Assembly: GCF_002920635.1 (NCBI RefSeq) | Contig: NZ_PQSR01000011.1 | Location: 62,001-126,000, forward strand | Direction of reading: 5' to 3' | DNA: 64,000 bases | DNA from: Streptomyces sp. Ru72 | Lineage (GTDB): Bacteria; Actinomycetota; Actinomycetes; Streptomycetales; Streptomycetaceae | Part shown: in pieces, positions 49,382-57,167 of the stretch | Numbering within the stretch: the stretch's first letter is position 1 | Layout: each line of letters opens with the position of its first letter | Made by a program: the position numbers and the translations under genes | Notes under the pieces: model-generated | The model's input: only the letters and a program-made list of their open reading frames with translations | Database searches by the model: none | Told to the model about the DNA's origin: nothing

Positions 49382-50064
49382 GCGAGGCGACGAAGATCAA
49401 GCTGCTCCAGGGGGCACTGCGCACGCTCACGGAGCAGGGGATCGCGAAGACGTCAGCGCGGACGATCGCGGCGGCCGCCGGTGTCAACCAGGCCCTCGTC
49501 TTCTATCACTTCGGCTCGGTGGACGAGCTGCTCGCGGCCGCGTGCCGGTACGGCACGGAACAGCGGGTGGCGCGCTACCGGGAACGCCTCGACGGTATCG
49601 GCTCGCTCGGTGAGCTCCTCGCGTTCGGCCGGGAGATGCACGAGGAGGAGAAGACGGCCGGGTACGTGGCGGTGCTCGGCCAGCTGCTGGCGGGGGCGCA
49701 GACGCATCCCCGCCTCGCGCCGGCGACGGCCGCGGGACTCGACCTGTGGATCGTGGAGATCGAGCGGGTGCTGGAACGGGTGCTCGGGGGGACACCGCTC
49801 GGCGAGTTCGCCGACGCCAAGGGGCTCGCGCGGGCCGTGTCGGCGTCCTTCGTGGGGATCGAGCTGTACGAGGGCGTGGACGCGGAAGGGGCGAGCGCGG
49901 CGCTCGGCGCCCTGGACCAGCTGGCCCTTGTCGTGGCGGCGCTGGAGGATCTGGGCCCGGTGGCTCAGCGGGCGGTCCGCCACACGCTGCGCCGGGCGTC
50001 GCGCACCCGGGGCTCCCGCCCCGAGGGGTCCTCGCTCAGCTCCCCTGCTCGACGTACTCCTTGA
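49378..50064 (+). CDS. TetR-family transcriptional regulator
   Basis: 228 residues: N-terminal helix-turn-helix (LLQGALRTLTEQGIAKTSARTIAAAAGVNQALVFYHFGSVDELLAAAC) and an all-helical ligand domain. It is the last gene of the operon and probably represses it through the TTGAGC palindromes at 47858-47917. Its 3' end overlaps the convergent gene at 50036 by 29 bases. Confidence 0.92.
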   Translation: MSEATKIKLLQGALRTLTEQGIAKTSARTIAAAAGVNQALVFYHFGSVDELLAAACRYGTEQRVARYRERLDGIGSLGELLAFGREMHEEEKTAGYVAVLGQLLAGAQTHPRLAPATAAGLDLWIVEIERVLERVLGGTPLGEFADAKGLARAVSASFVGIELYEGVDAEGASAALGALDQLALVVAALEDLGPVAQRAVRHTLRRASRTRGSRPEGSSLSSPARRTP

Positions 50065-50467
50065 AGTGCTCCAGATCGCTGCGCACCAGTCGTTCGATGG
50101 CGCTCGCCTGGGCGAAGCCCTTCGGGCCGCCGAACGTCTCCCTGACCGCACCGGGGTCGTATGCGAGCCGCGCCTGTACCCGGGTGTGGTCCCTGTCGAT
50201 CGACTGCAGTGAGAAGGAGCACTTCAGCTCGGGCTCGCCCGTGGTGCGCCACTCCATCACGCGTTCCCCGCCGCGGTCGGAGACCTCCGCCTCGATCTCC
50301 CGGGACCGGCCGCCCGCCTCGACGTCCAGATGCGCCCGGCCGCCCGACTCCGTGCGGGCGTCCCGCAGTCCGTCCACGAAGCGCGGATAGTTCTCCACCC
50401 GGTGCAGGCTCTCCCAGGCCGTGTCGATGGGGACTCCCACATCCACGTGTTCTTCGAGGGTGCTCAT
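50036..50467 (-). CDS. SRPBCC family protein (polyketide cyclase/dehydrase-like)
   Basis: 143 residues: STLEEHVDVGVPIDTAWESLHRVENYPRFVDGLRDAR at the start is the typical beta-strand and helix of a small ligand-binding SRPBCC protein; the C-terminal helix is RLVRSDLEHFKEYVEQ. No membrane helix. Ligand unknown. Convergent with TetR at 49378 with a 29-base overlap. A second SRPBCC protein lies 2 kb away, in the neighbouring operon. Confidence 0.85.
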   Translation of the reverse strand: MSTLEEHVDVGVPIDTAWESLHRVENYPRFVDGLRDARTESGGRAHLDVEAGGRSREIEAEVSDRGGERVMEWRTTGEPELKCSFSLQSIDRDHTRVQARLAYDPGAVRETFGGPKGFAQASAIERLVRSDLEHFKEYVEQGS

Positions 50468-50595
50468 GGCTGACCTCCGGGTTCGGTTCGTCCCCCCTCC
50501 TGCCTTCTGCTTCCAGTGTGCGCCCGGCGACAGCCCGTGGACCGAAAAGCGAGACGGGGCTGACCAGCATGTGACCGGCCGGTAAGGTCGATGGC

Positions 50596-51105
50596 GTGCC
50601 GAAGCCCCTCAGTCTGTCCTTCGATCCCATCGCCCGCGCCGACGAGCACTGGAAGCAGCGGTGGGGAAACGTGCCGTCCATGACCGCGATCACCTCGATC
50701 ATGCGGGCGCAGCAGATCCTGCTCGCGGAGGTCGACGCGGTCGTGAAACCGTACGGACTGACCTTCGCGCGGTACGAGGCGCTGGTGCTGCTCACCTTCT
50801 CCAAGGCGGGCGAGCTGCCCATGTCCAAGATCGGCGAGCGGCTGATGGTGCACCCCACGTCGGTCACCAACACCGTGGACCGCCTGGTCAGGTCCGGCCT
50901 GGTCGCCAAGCGGCCCAACCCCAACGACGGCCGCGGCACCCTCGCCTCCATCACCGACAAGGGCCGCGAGGTCTGCGACGCGGCCACCCGGGACCTGATG
51001 GCGATGGACTTCGGGCTCGGCTGCTACGACGCGGAGGAGTGTGCCGAGATCTTCGCGATGCTGCGTCCGCTGCGCATCGCCGCGGGGGACTTCAAGGAGG
51101 ACTGA
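50596..51105 (+). CDS. MarR-family transcriptional regulator
   Basis: 169 residues: LTFARYEALVLLTFSKAGELPMSKIGERLMVHPTSVTNTVDRLVRSGLVAKRPNPNDGRGTLASITDKGREVCD, a winged helix with the DGRG wing. The start is a GTG; ACCGGCCGGT (50574-50583) is a short palindrome just upstream and may be an autoregulatory site. Followed after 65 bases by DUF3817 copy 2. Confidence 0.9.
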   Translation: MPKPLSLSFDPIARADEHWKQRWGNVPSMTAITSIMRAQQILLAEVDAVVKPYGLTFARYEALVLLTFSKAGELPMSKIGERLMVHPTSVTNTVDRLVRSGLVAKRPNPNDGRGTLASITDKGREVCDAATRDLMAMDFGLGCYDAEECAEIFAMLRPLRIAAGDFKED

Positions 51106-51170
51106 CCGGTGGTCGTGCGGCGCCGGGGGTGCCGGAAGATCGACGCAAACCGGCCGTTACGCTCGTAGCC

Positions 51171-51509
51171 ATGAAAAAGAGCGTGCTGACCCGCTACCGC
51201 GTGATGGCCTACGTCACCGGTGTGCTGCTGGTCCTGCTGACCCTCGGTGTCATCGCCAAGTACATCCTCGACGTGAACGGCGCCGCCGACTTCACCCGCG
51301 TCATCGGCATCGCCCACGGCTGGCTGTACGTCATCTACCTGGTCTTCGCCTTCGACCTGGGCTCGAAGGCGAAGTGGCCGGTCGGCAAGCAGCTGTGGGT
51401 CCTGCTCGCGGGGACGATCCCGACGGCCGCCTTCTTCGTGGAGCGCAAGGTCACCCACGAGCTCGAGTCGAAGATCGCGGAGGACGCTCCCGCGGTCGCG
51501 AAGGCGTAG
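51171..51509 (+). CDS. DUF3817 membrane protein, copy 2
   Basis: 112 residues. It aligns with copy 1 at 47143: RYRVMAYVTGVLLVLLTLGVIAKYIL, GIAHGWLYVIYLVFAFDLGSKAKWPVGKQLWVLLAGTIPTAAFFVERKV. Three hydrophobic segments. Function unknown; it may be controlled by the upstream MarR protein. Confidence 0.88.
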   Translation: MKKSVLTRYRVMAYVTGVLLVLLTLGVIAKYILDVNGAADFTRVIGIAHGWLYVIYLVFAFDLGSKAKWPVGKQLWVLLAGTIPTAAFFVERKVTHELESKIAEDAPAVAKA

Positions 51510-51552
51510 CGGACACCGCCGTACGGAAGCCGTACGGCGGTCTGCCGTCGAC

Positions 51553-51576
51553 ATTTACTTGGACGTCCTAGTAAAT
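51553..51576. promoter_or_regulatory. Large palindrome immediately before icmA
   Basis: Arms ATTTACT (51553-51559) and AGTAAAT (51570-51576) flank the palindromic core GGACGTCC (51561-51568), symmetrical except for one pair of T residues. It ends eight bases before the icmA ATG, so a bound protein would block transcription or translation initiation. Confidence 0.75.
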
Positions 51577-51584
51577 TCGAGGGT

Positions 51585-53285
51585 ATGGACGCTGACGCCA
51601 TCGAGGAGGGCCGCCGACGCTGGCAGGCCCGGTACGACGCCTCACGCAAGCGCGAGGCCGATTTCACGACGCTCTCCGGCGATCCCGTGGAGCCGGTGTA
51701 CGGGCCCCGGCCCTCAGACACGTACGAGGGTTTCGAGCGGATCGGCTGGCCCGGTGAGTACCCCTTCACCCGCGGCCTGTACCCGACCGGTTACCGGGGG
51801 CGGACCTGGACCATCCGCCAGTTCGCCGGTTTCGGCAACGCCGAACAGACGAACGAGCGCTACAAGATGATCCTGGACGCCGGCGGCGGAGGCCTGAGCG
51901 TCGCCTTCGACATGCCGACCCTCATGGGCCGCGACTCCGACGACCCGCGTTCGCTCGGCGAGGTCGGGCACTGCGGCGTCGCGATCGACTCGGCCGCGGA
52001 CATGGAGGTCCTGTTCAAGGACATCCCTCTCGGTGACGTCACCACCTCGATGACGATCAGCGGGCCGGCGGTCCCCGTCTTCTGCATGTACCTCGTCGCC
52101 GCCGAGCGACAGGGCGTGGACCCCTCCGTGCTCAACGGCACCCTCCAGACCGACATCTTCAAGGAGTACATCGCCCAGAAGGAGTGGCTCTTCCAGCCCG
52201 AACCGCACCTGCGCCTCATCGGCGATCTGATGGAGTACTGCGCGTCCCGCATCCCCGCCTACAAGCCACTGTCGGTCTCCGGCTACCACATCCGGGAGGC
52301 GGGCGCCACGGCCGCGCAGGAGCTGGCGTACACGCTCGCCGACGGGTTCGGGTACGTGGAGCTGGGGCTCAGCCGCGGGCTCGATGTGAACGTGTTCGCG
52401 CCGGGCCTGTCCTTCTTCTTCGACGCGCACGTCGACTTCTTCGAGGAGATCGCCAAGTTCCGCGCGGCACGGCGCATCTGGGCACGCTGGATGCGGGACG
52501 TGTACGGGGCGACGAGCGAGAAGGCGCAGTGGCTGCGCTTCCACACCCAGACGGCCGGGGTCTCGCTGACCGCGCAGCAGCCGTACAACAACGTGGTGCG
52601 TACGGCGGTGGAGGCGCTGGCGGCGGTGCTCGGCGGCACCAACTCGCTGCACACCAACGCCCTGGACGAGACGCTGGCGCTGCCGTCGGAGCAGGCGGCG
52701 GAGATCGCGCTGCGGACCCAGCAGGTGCTGATGGAGGAGACCGGGGTCGCCAACGTGGCCGATCCGCTGGGCGGTTCGTGGTACGTCGAGCAGCTGACGG
52801 ACCGGATCGAGGCGGACGCGGAGAAGATCTTCGAGCAGATCAAGGAGCGGGGCCTCAGGGCCCACCCCGACGGGCAGCACCCGATCGGCCCGATGACGTC
52901 CGGGATCCTGCGGGGCATCGAGGACGGGTGGTTCACCGGGGAGATCGCGGAGTCCGCGTTCCGGTACCAGAAGGCGCTGGAGAAGGGCGACAAGAAGGTG
53001 GTGGGCGTGAACGTCCACACCGGGTCGGTCACCGGAGACCTGGAGATCCTGCGGGTCAGCCACGAGGTGGAGCGGGAGCAGGTGCGCGTGCTGGGCGCCC
53101 GGCGGGCGGCGCGGGACGAGGCGGCGGTTCGCTCCGCTCTGGAGGGGATGCTGGCCGCGGCGCGCGACGGCTCCAACATGATCGAGCCGATGCTGGACGC
53201 CGTACGCGCGGAGGCGACGCTCGGCGAGATCTGCGGGACGCTGCGGGACGAGTGGGGGGTGTACACGGAGCCTGCCGGGTTCTAG
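51585..53285 (+). CDS. icmA: Isobutyryl-CoA mutase large (substrate-binding) subunit
   Basis: Adenosylcobalamin-dependent rearrangement of isobutyryl-CoA to n-butyryl-CoA, linking valine catabolism to butyrate. The 566-residue protein is a mutase TIM-barrel without the B12-binding domain, which resides in the small subunit IcmB (not in this window). Substrate-specificity residues are F80 (RQFAGFG) and Q198 (AQKEW), diagnostic of isobutyryl-CoA mutase; methylmalonyl-CoA mutase has Tyr and Arg there. Length equals the known IcmA. A palindromic operator abuts the start. MeaB, PduO and Mce elsewhere in the window support B12-dependent acyl-CoA chemistry. Confidence 0.95.
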   Translation: MDADAIEEGRRRWQARYDASRKREADFTTLSGDPVEPVYGPRPSDTYEGFERIGWPGEYPFTRGLYPTGYRGRTWTIRQFAGFGNAEQTNERYKMILDAGGGGLSVAFDMPTLMGRDSDDPRSLGEVGHCGVAIDSAADMEVLFKDIPLGDVTTSMTISGPAVPVFCMYLVAAERQGVDPSVLNGTLQTDIFKEYIAQKEWLFQPEPHLRLIGDLMEYCASRIPAYKPLSVSGYHIREAGATAAQELAYTLADGFGYVELGLSRGLDVNVFAPGLSFFFDAHVDFFEEIAKFRAARRIWARWMRDVYGATSEKAQWLRFHTQTAGVSLTAQQPYNNVVRTAVEALAAVLGGTNSLHTNALDETLALPSEQAAEIALRTQQVLMEETGVANVADPLGGSWYVEQLTDRIEADAEKIFEQIKERGLRAHPDGQHPIGPMTSGILRGIEDGWFTGEIAESAFRYQKALEKGDKKVVGVNVHTGSVTGDLEILRVSHEVEREQVRVLGARRAARDEAAVRSALEGMLAAARDGSNMIEPMLDAVRAEATLGEICGTLRDEWGVYTEPAGF

Positions 53286-54060
53286 CCCGGGCAGGCGACG
53301 TCTGCCCGTCAAGGAGCGGCGTCCGGTGCGTGCTCCGGGGGTCGGGGGGACCCCCGGACGGGCTGTTCGCGGCCAGCCCCAGCAACAGGACCCGGGTGAA
53401 GCTCCGCACCCACTCCTCGTCCGCCGGGCGGGCGCTCACCAGGGTGCGGTGGACCACCGCGCCCGCCACCATGTCGAAGATCAGGTCGGCCGTGCGGGCC
53501 GACTCGCCCGGGTCGGTCTCGGGTGGCAGTTCGCCGCGGGCCGTCGCGCGGACGCGGCCCGCCAGAACCAGGCGTTTCTGGCGGTCGACGATGGAGGCGC
53601 GGATGCGTTCGCGCAGGGCGTCGTCCCGGGTGGACTCCGCCACCACCGCCATCAGGCCGCTCTTGGCCTCCGGGCGGTCCAGGATCGCCGCGAACTGCAG
53701 TACGACGCCTTCGACGTCCGCCGCCAGGCTGCCCCGGTCCGGCAGCTCGAGCTCGTCGAAGAGTTCGGCCACCGCGTCGACCACGAGCTCGTTCTTGCCC
53801 GCCCAGCGGCGGTAGAGGGTCGTCTTGGCGACCCCCGCCCGTGTCGCCACGTCTCCCAGCGTGAGCTTCGACCAGCCCAGCTCCACCAGCGCCTCGCGTG
53901 TCGCCTCCAGGATCGCGGCGTCCGCGGCGGCGCTGCGCGGGCGCCCCGGGCGGACGGCGGACGGGCTGCTCTCCATGGCAATGACGATATCCGGCCCCGT
54001 GGACGGCGATATCCGTCCGTCCTGCGAAGTCGTGAGGGAGATCACCGGCGGACTGGTCAC
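53056..54060 (-). CDS. TetR-family regulator with apparent loss of its stop, running antisense into icmA
   Basis: The first 200 or so residues of the family part are a normal TetR protein: AILEATREALVELGWSKLTLGDVATRAGVAKTTLYRRWAGKNELVVDAV, helical ligand domain to FTRVLLLGLAA. After ANSPSGGP the frame has no stop and continues through non-family Arg/Pro/Ser sequence into the icmA 3' end (antisense overlap 53056-53285). In the neighbouring frame a stop falls at 53309, just past icmA, which would give a natural length after a one-base slip in the G6/C5 tracts near 53336-53356. The GTG at 54060 has GGAGG five bases upstream; an ATG at 53976 is the alternative. Confidence 0.8.
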   Translation of the reverse strand: MTSPPVISLTTSQDGRISPSTGPDIVIAMESSPSAVRPGRPRSAAADAAILEATREALVELGWSKLTLGDVATRAGVAKTTLYRRWAGKNELVVDAVAELFDELELPDRGSLAADVEGVVLQFAAILDRPEAKSGLMAVVAESTRDDALRERIRASIVDRQKRLVLAGRVRATARGELPPETDPGESARTADLIFDMVAGAVVHRTLVSARPADEEWVRSFTRVLLLGLAANSPSGGPPDPRSTHRTPLLDGQTSPARARTRQAPCTPPTRPAASRRSRRASPPRVRRPASARSCWSRRAPRPASPPERSEPPPRPAPPAGRPARAPAPAPPRG

Positions 54061-54081
54061 AGCCACCTCCGGAGACAGTTA

Positions 54082-54098
54082 CGCTACGACTCGTAGCG
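54082..54098. promoter_or_regulatory. Candidate TetR operator
   Basis: CGCTACG-ACT-CGTAGCG, a perfect 7-bp-arm palindrome 21 bases upstream of the TetR start, the usual place for an autoregulatory site; it also lies upstream of the thioredoxin-TPR gene. Confidence 0.7.
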
Positions 54099-54255
54099 AA
54101 AGCGTGCGCGCGCACCGCGTGTGCCGTGTTCGCGAGCGACGACCACGGGCGCCGGGTGGGGACCCGGCCACGGAGCAGGACCCGCCGGGGGCGGTAGCGG
54201 GCACGGCTTTGACCACGCTTTTCACAGCGGCGTACGGAAGGGGGAGGATGTACTC

Positions 54256-55230
54256 ATGCAGCCACGGAACATGTCCATGAGCGGAGTCGTCGACCTCGCC
54301 GCGGTGAAGGCAGCCCAGGAGGCGAAGGCGAAGGCGGAGCAGGCGCGCGCCGAAGCGGCGCGGCAGGGCGGGGGAGGGGCGGTCTCCCCGGCCGACCTCG
54401 TCATCGACGTCGACGAGGCGGGGTTCGAGCGCGACGTCCTGCAGCGGTCCACCGAGGTGCCCGTCGTCATCGACTTCTGGGCCGAGTGGTGCCAGCCATG
54501 CAAGCAGCTGAGCCCGGTCCTGGAGCGGCTGGCCGTCGAGTACAACGGCCGGTTCGTGCTCGCCAAGATCGACGTCGACGCCAACCAGATGCTGATGCAG
54601 CAGTTCGGCATCCAGGGGATCCCGGCCGTCTTCGCCGTCGTCGCAGGGCAGGCACTGCCCCTCTTCCAGGGCGCCGCCCCCGAACAGCAGATCCGCGCGA
54701 CCCTCGACCAGCTCGTCCAGGTCGCCGAGCAGCGCTTCGGCCTGACCGGTCTGACCGTCGACCCCGACGCCGAGCCGGGCGGCGCCCAGCAGGCCCCTCA
54801 GACCCCGGCGGGCCCTTACGACGCGGCTCTGGAAGCGGCCGTGGAGGCCCTGGACGCGGGCGACTTGGGCGGTGCGATCCAGGCGTACAAGAACGTGCTG
54901 AGCGACGACCCGGGCAACACCGAGGCCAAACTGGGCCTCGCCCAGGCCGAGTTGCTGCAGCGGGTGCAGGGGGCCGACCCGCAGCAGGTGCGCAAGGAGG
55001 CCGCGGAGAAGCCCGGCGACGTGGCGGCACAGATCGCCGCCGCCGACCTGGATCTGGTGGGCGGCCACGTCGAGGACGCGTTCGGGCGGCTCATCGAGAC
55101 GGTGCGGCGCACGGCGGGGGACGACCGGGACGCCGCACGGCTGCGGCTGCTGGAACTCTTCGAGGTGGTGGGCGCCGACGACCCGCGTGTGACGGCCGCG
55201 CGGAGGGCGCTCGCGAGGGCTTTGTTCTGA
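54256..55230 (+). CDS. Thioredoxin-like protein with C-terminal TPR region (YbbN/CnoX type)
   Basis: 324 residues: a charged helical N-terminus (about 13-38), a thioredoxin domain (about 45-155) with the active site WCQPCK (C79, C82; Gly of the usual CGPC is Gln) and a TPR-like helical C-terminal half (about 190-320, ALEAAVEALDAGDLGGAIQAYKNVLSDDPGNTEAKLGLAQAEL). CnoX/YbbN proteins are chaperones that protect clients from over-oxidation. ATG at 54256 has GGGGAGG eight bases upstream. Confidence 0.92.
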   Translation: MQPRNMSMSGVVDLAAVKAAQEAKAKAEQARAEAARQGGGGAVSPADLVIDVDEAGFERDVLQRSTEVPVVIDFWAEWCQPCKQLSPVLERLAVEYNGRFVLAKIDVDANQMLMQQFGIQGIPAVFAVVAGQALPLFQGAAPEQQIRATLDQLVQVAEQRFGLTGLTVDPDAEPGGAQQAPQTPAGPYDAALEAAVEALDAGDLGGAIQAYKNVLSDDPGNTEAKLGLAQAELLQRVQGADPQQVRKEAAEKPGDVAAQIAAADLDLVGGHVEDAFGRLIETVRRTAGDDRDAARLRLLELFEVVGADDPRVTAARRALARALF

Positions 55231-55849
55231 CCAGTCGCTAAACACCCGGGGTTGTGATGCCCGGGTGAAAGATTTGCCGACAGAGGTTGACGGCGGTCGC
55301 GCTTTACCAAATCTTGGTAATCGCGGCCGCTGTTACTGCGAGTAAGACTGGCCGGTTGTTCTGTCGGGTTCTGTCCGCTCTTCAACCGTTTCGCCATCTG
55401 CCCTTGTGCCACGAAGAGTTGCCGGGTGATGCCGGGCGGTCGTCGGGCGGTTATCCGGCCGTTACTAGTGAGTAACGAACCCCCTTGCGGGGGCGGCGAG
55501 AATGCACCACGATCGGCCACGCTCGGTCCATCGCCGTACCCGACGCCCAGCCGGGGCAACGGATTTCGTGGGTCCCCACCGAGCAGGAGCCGGCGGCAGT
55601 GGCGTCGGCTCCTGGACAGGGGGGTCTCCGCCGCGGCGGAGCCTGTCCGGAGGTTGTGCGTGATGCGTGTCAGGCGCGACCAGTGGTTGTCGCTCGGGGG
55701 TGATCGCCGGTGATTGGGGCGCATATCGCGCCTCCGAGCGCGGGCGCTCTCCTTCCCGAGGACGTAGCACTTCTCCCATCCCTGCCCGGCCGAGCCGCCG
55801 ACCGGCGGCGAGCCGGGATCAGGAGATGTACGTCCGAGAAGGAGGAAAT
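55231..55849. promoter_or_regulatory. 619-base regulatory region with several palindromes
   Basis: No convincing gene. Three operator-like palindromes: TTACCAA-ATC-TTGGTAA (55304-55320), GTTACT-GCG-AGTAAG (55332-55346) and GTTACT-AGTG-AGTAAC (55461-55476). A short hairpin CCCCC-TTGC-GGGGG follows near 55481. AT-rich for this genome up to about 55480. It controls the DUF6230 gene, whose ribosome binding site is at 55839-55845. Confidence 0.6.
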
Positions 55850-56506
55850 ATGGAGTCCCAGGTGCGTGGCGGGACCAGATGGAAGCGGTTCGCTGTGGTC
55901 ATGGTGCCCAGCGTGGCCGCGACAGCAGCAATAGGTGTCGCCCTCGCGCAGGGCGCTCTCGCCGCGTCGTTCAGCGTGTCGGGGCAGGATTTCAAGGTGA
56001 CCGCGGGCCAGTTGGTCGGCACCGGCTTCACCCAGTACGGCGCGCTCGACACCGGCAAGGGCCTCGACGGCAAGGACCAGGCGCACCCGGTGGCGGTCTC
56101 GGCGTTCAACCACGCCACCATCACCAAGATGTGCCAGTCCGTGGTCACGCCGATCCCGTTCCTGAACAAGAACGTCACCTTCAAGCTGACCGCGGGTGAC
56201 AAGGGCAAGGACGTCGAGGCGGAACAGCTCTTCATCGACGTCGCCGATCTCGACTCGACTCAGGCCGAGTTCAGCAACATCGACATCGGCGTCGCGGCCG
56301 GGAGCGTCACCAAGGGCCCGAAGCCCAAGGCCGACGAGATCCAGCAGCAGAAGACGAGCCCCTACGGGTTCGCCCAGCAGGCCGACAAGGCCGTGCTGAC
56401 CGATGTGAAGCAGACGGCGTGGGCGACCACCGCCGGCACCTTCAAGCTCGCCAACCTGCACATGGGACTGCAGTGGGGCAGCGGCGCGGGAATCGAGTGC
56501 TACTAG
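55850..56506 (+). CDS. DUF6230-family exported protein
   Basis: 218 residues; one hydrophobic helix near the N-terminus (about 11-31, AVVMVPSVAATAAIGVALAQGALA) acts as a signal or anchor, the rest is a beta-rich exported domain with two cysteines. No GxSxG or other hydrolase motif is visible. AAGGAGG at 55839-55845 fixes the ATG. It is followed by DUF6114 and a large secreted protein, a set that recurs in actinomycetes. Confidence 0.85.
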   Translation: MESQVRGGTRWKRFAVVMVPSVAATAAIGVALAQGALAASFSVSGQDFKVTAGQLVGTGFTQYGALDTGKGLDGKDQAHPVAVSAFNHATITKMCQSVVTPIPFLNKNVTFKLTAGDKGKDVEAEQLFIDVADLDSTQAEFSNIDIGVAAGSVTKGPKPKADEIQQQKTSPYGFAQQADKAVLTDVKQTAWATTAGTFKLANLHMGLQWGSGAGIECY

Positions 56507-56630
56507 GCACTCGGTGACGGGCGAGGGAGCCACCGGTCTCCCCGCCCGTCGTCTCTCGCCCCATCCCCCGACCCACCCCCACCGCAGCACCTCCCCTCAC
56601 CACAGCAACACCGCTCCAGGGAGCTATTCG

Positions 56631-57167
56631 ATGAACGCCGAGTCGCCCGCGCAGAACGAGCACTATCTCCGCGTCTTCCGGCGGCGCTTCCGTGACTGGC
56701 GGGGCGCCCGTCCGTTCTGGGCCGGACTGTTCGTCCTGTTCGGCGGCTTCCCGATCATGTACTTCCCGTACGCGCACATAAAGATCGGTGCGCTCACGGT
56801 GGCGATGGCGACCACCGCGGGAGCCGGGTCCCTGATCATCGGCGTGCTCCTGGTCGTCCTGGGCCTGACGCTGTGGTTCCAGCAGCACGTACGGGTCTTC
56901 GCGGGCGTCGCGGCGATCCTGCTGGCGCTGGTGTCCATCCCGGTGTCCAACTTCGGCGGCTTCGTCGTCGGGTTCCTGTTCGCGCTCATCGGCGGGGCGA
57001 TGGCCGTGTCGTGGGCACCGGGCACGCCGCCCGAGCCGCAGGCGGCGCAGGAGGCGGGCACGGGCGAGGGCGGCGCCCCCGGGGCCGTGGACGGTGCGGG
57101 GCTGCCGAACGATCTGTCTGGAACGAGCCCGGCCAACGGGGCGAACGGGAGGCACAGTGCCGGCTGA
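56631..57167 (+). CDS. DUF6114-family membrane protein
   Basis: 178 residues with four hydrophobic segments (about 29-48, 52-75, 77-98 and 101-123), a cytoplasmic start rich in Arg (RVFRRRFRDWRGARPFW) and a disordered Gly/Ala/Pro C-terminus. Function unknown. The next gene starts 11 bases before this stop, which suggests coupled translation. Confidence 0.85.
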   Translation: MNAESPAQNEHYLRVFRRRFRDWRGARPFWAGLFVLFGGFPIMYFPYAHIKIGALTVAMATTAGAGSLIIGVLLVVLGLTLWFQQHVRVFAGVAAILLALVSIPVSNFGGFVVGFLFALIGGAMAVSWAPGTPPEPQAAQEAGTGEGGAPGAVDGAGLPNDLSGTSPANGANGRHSAG

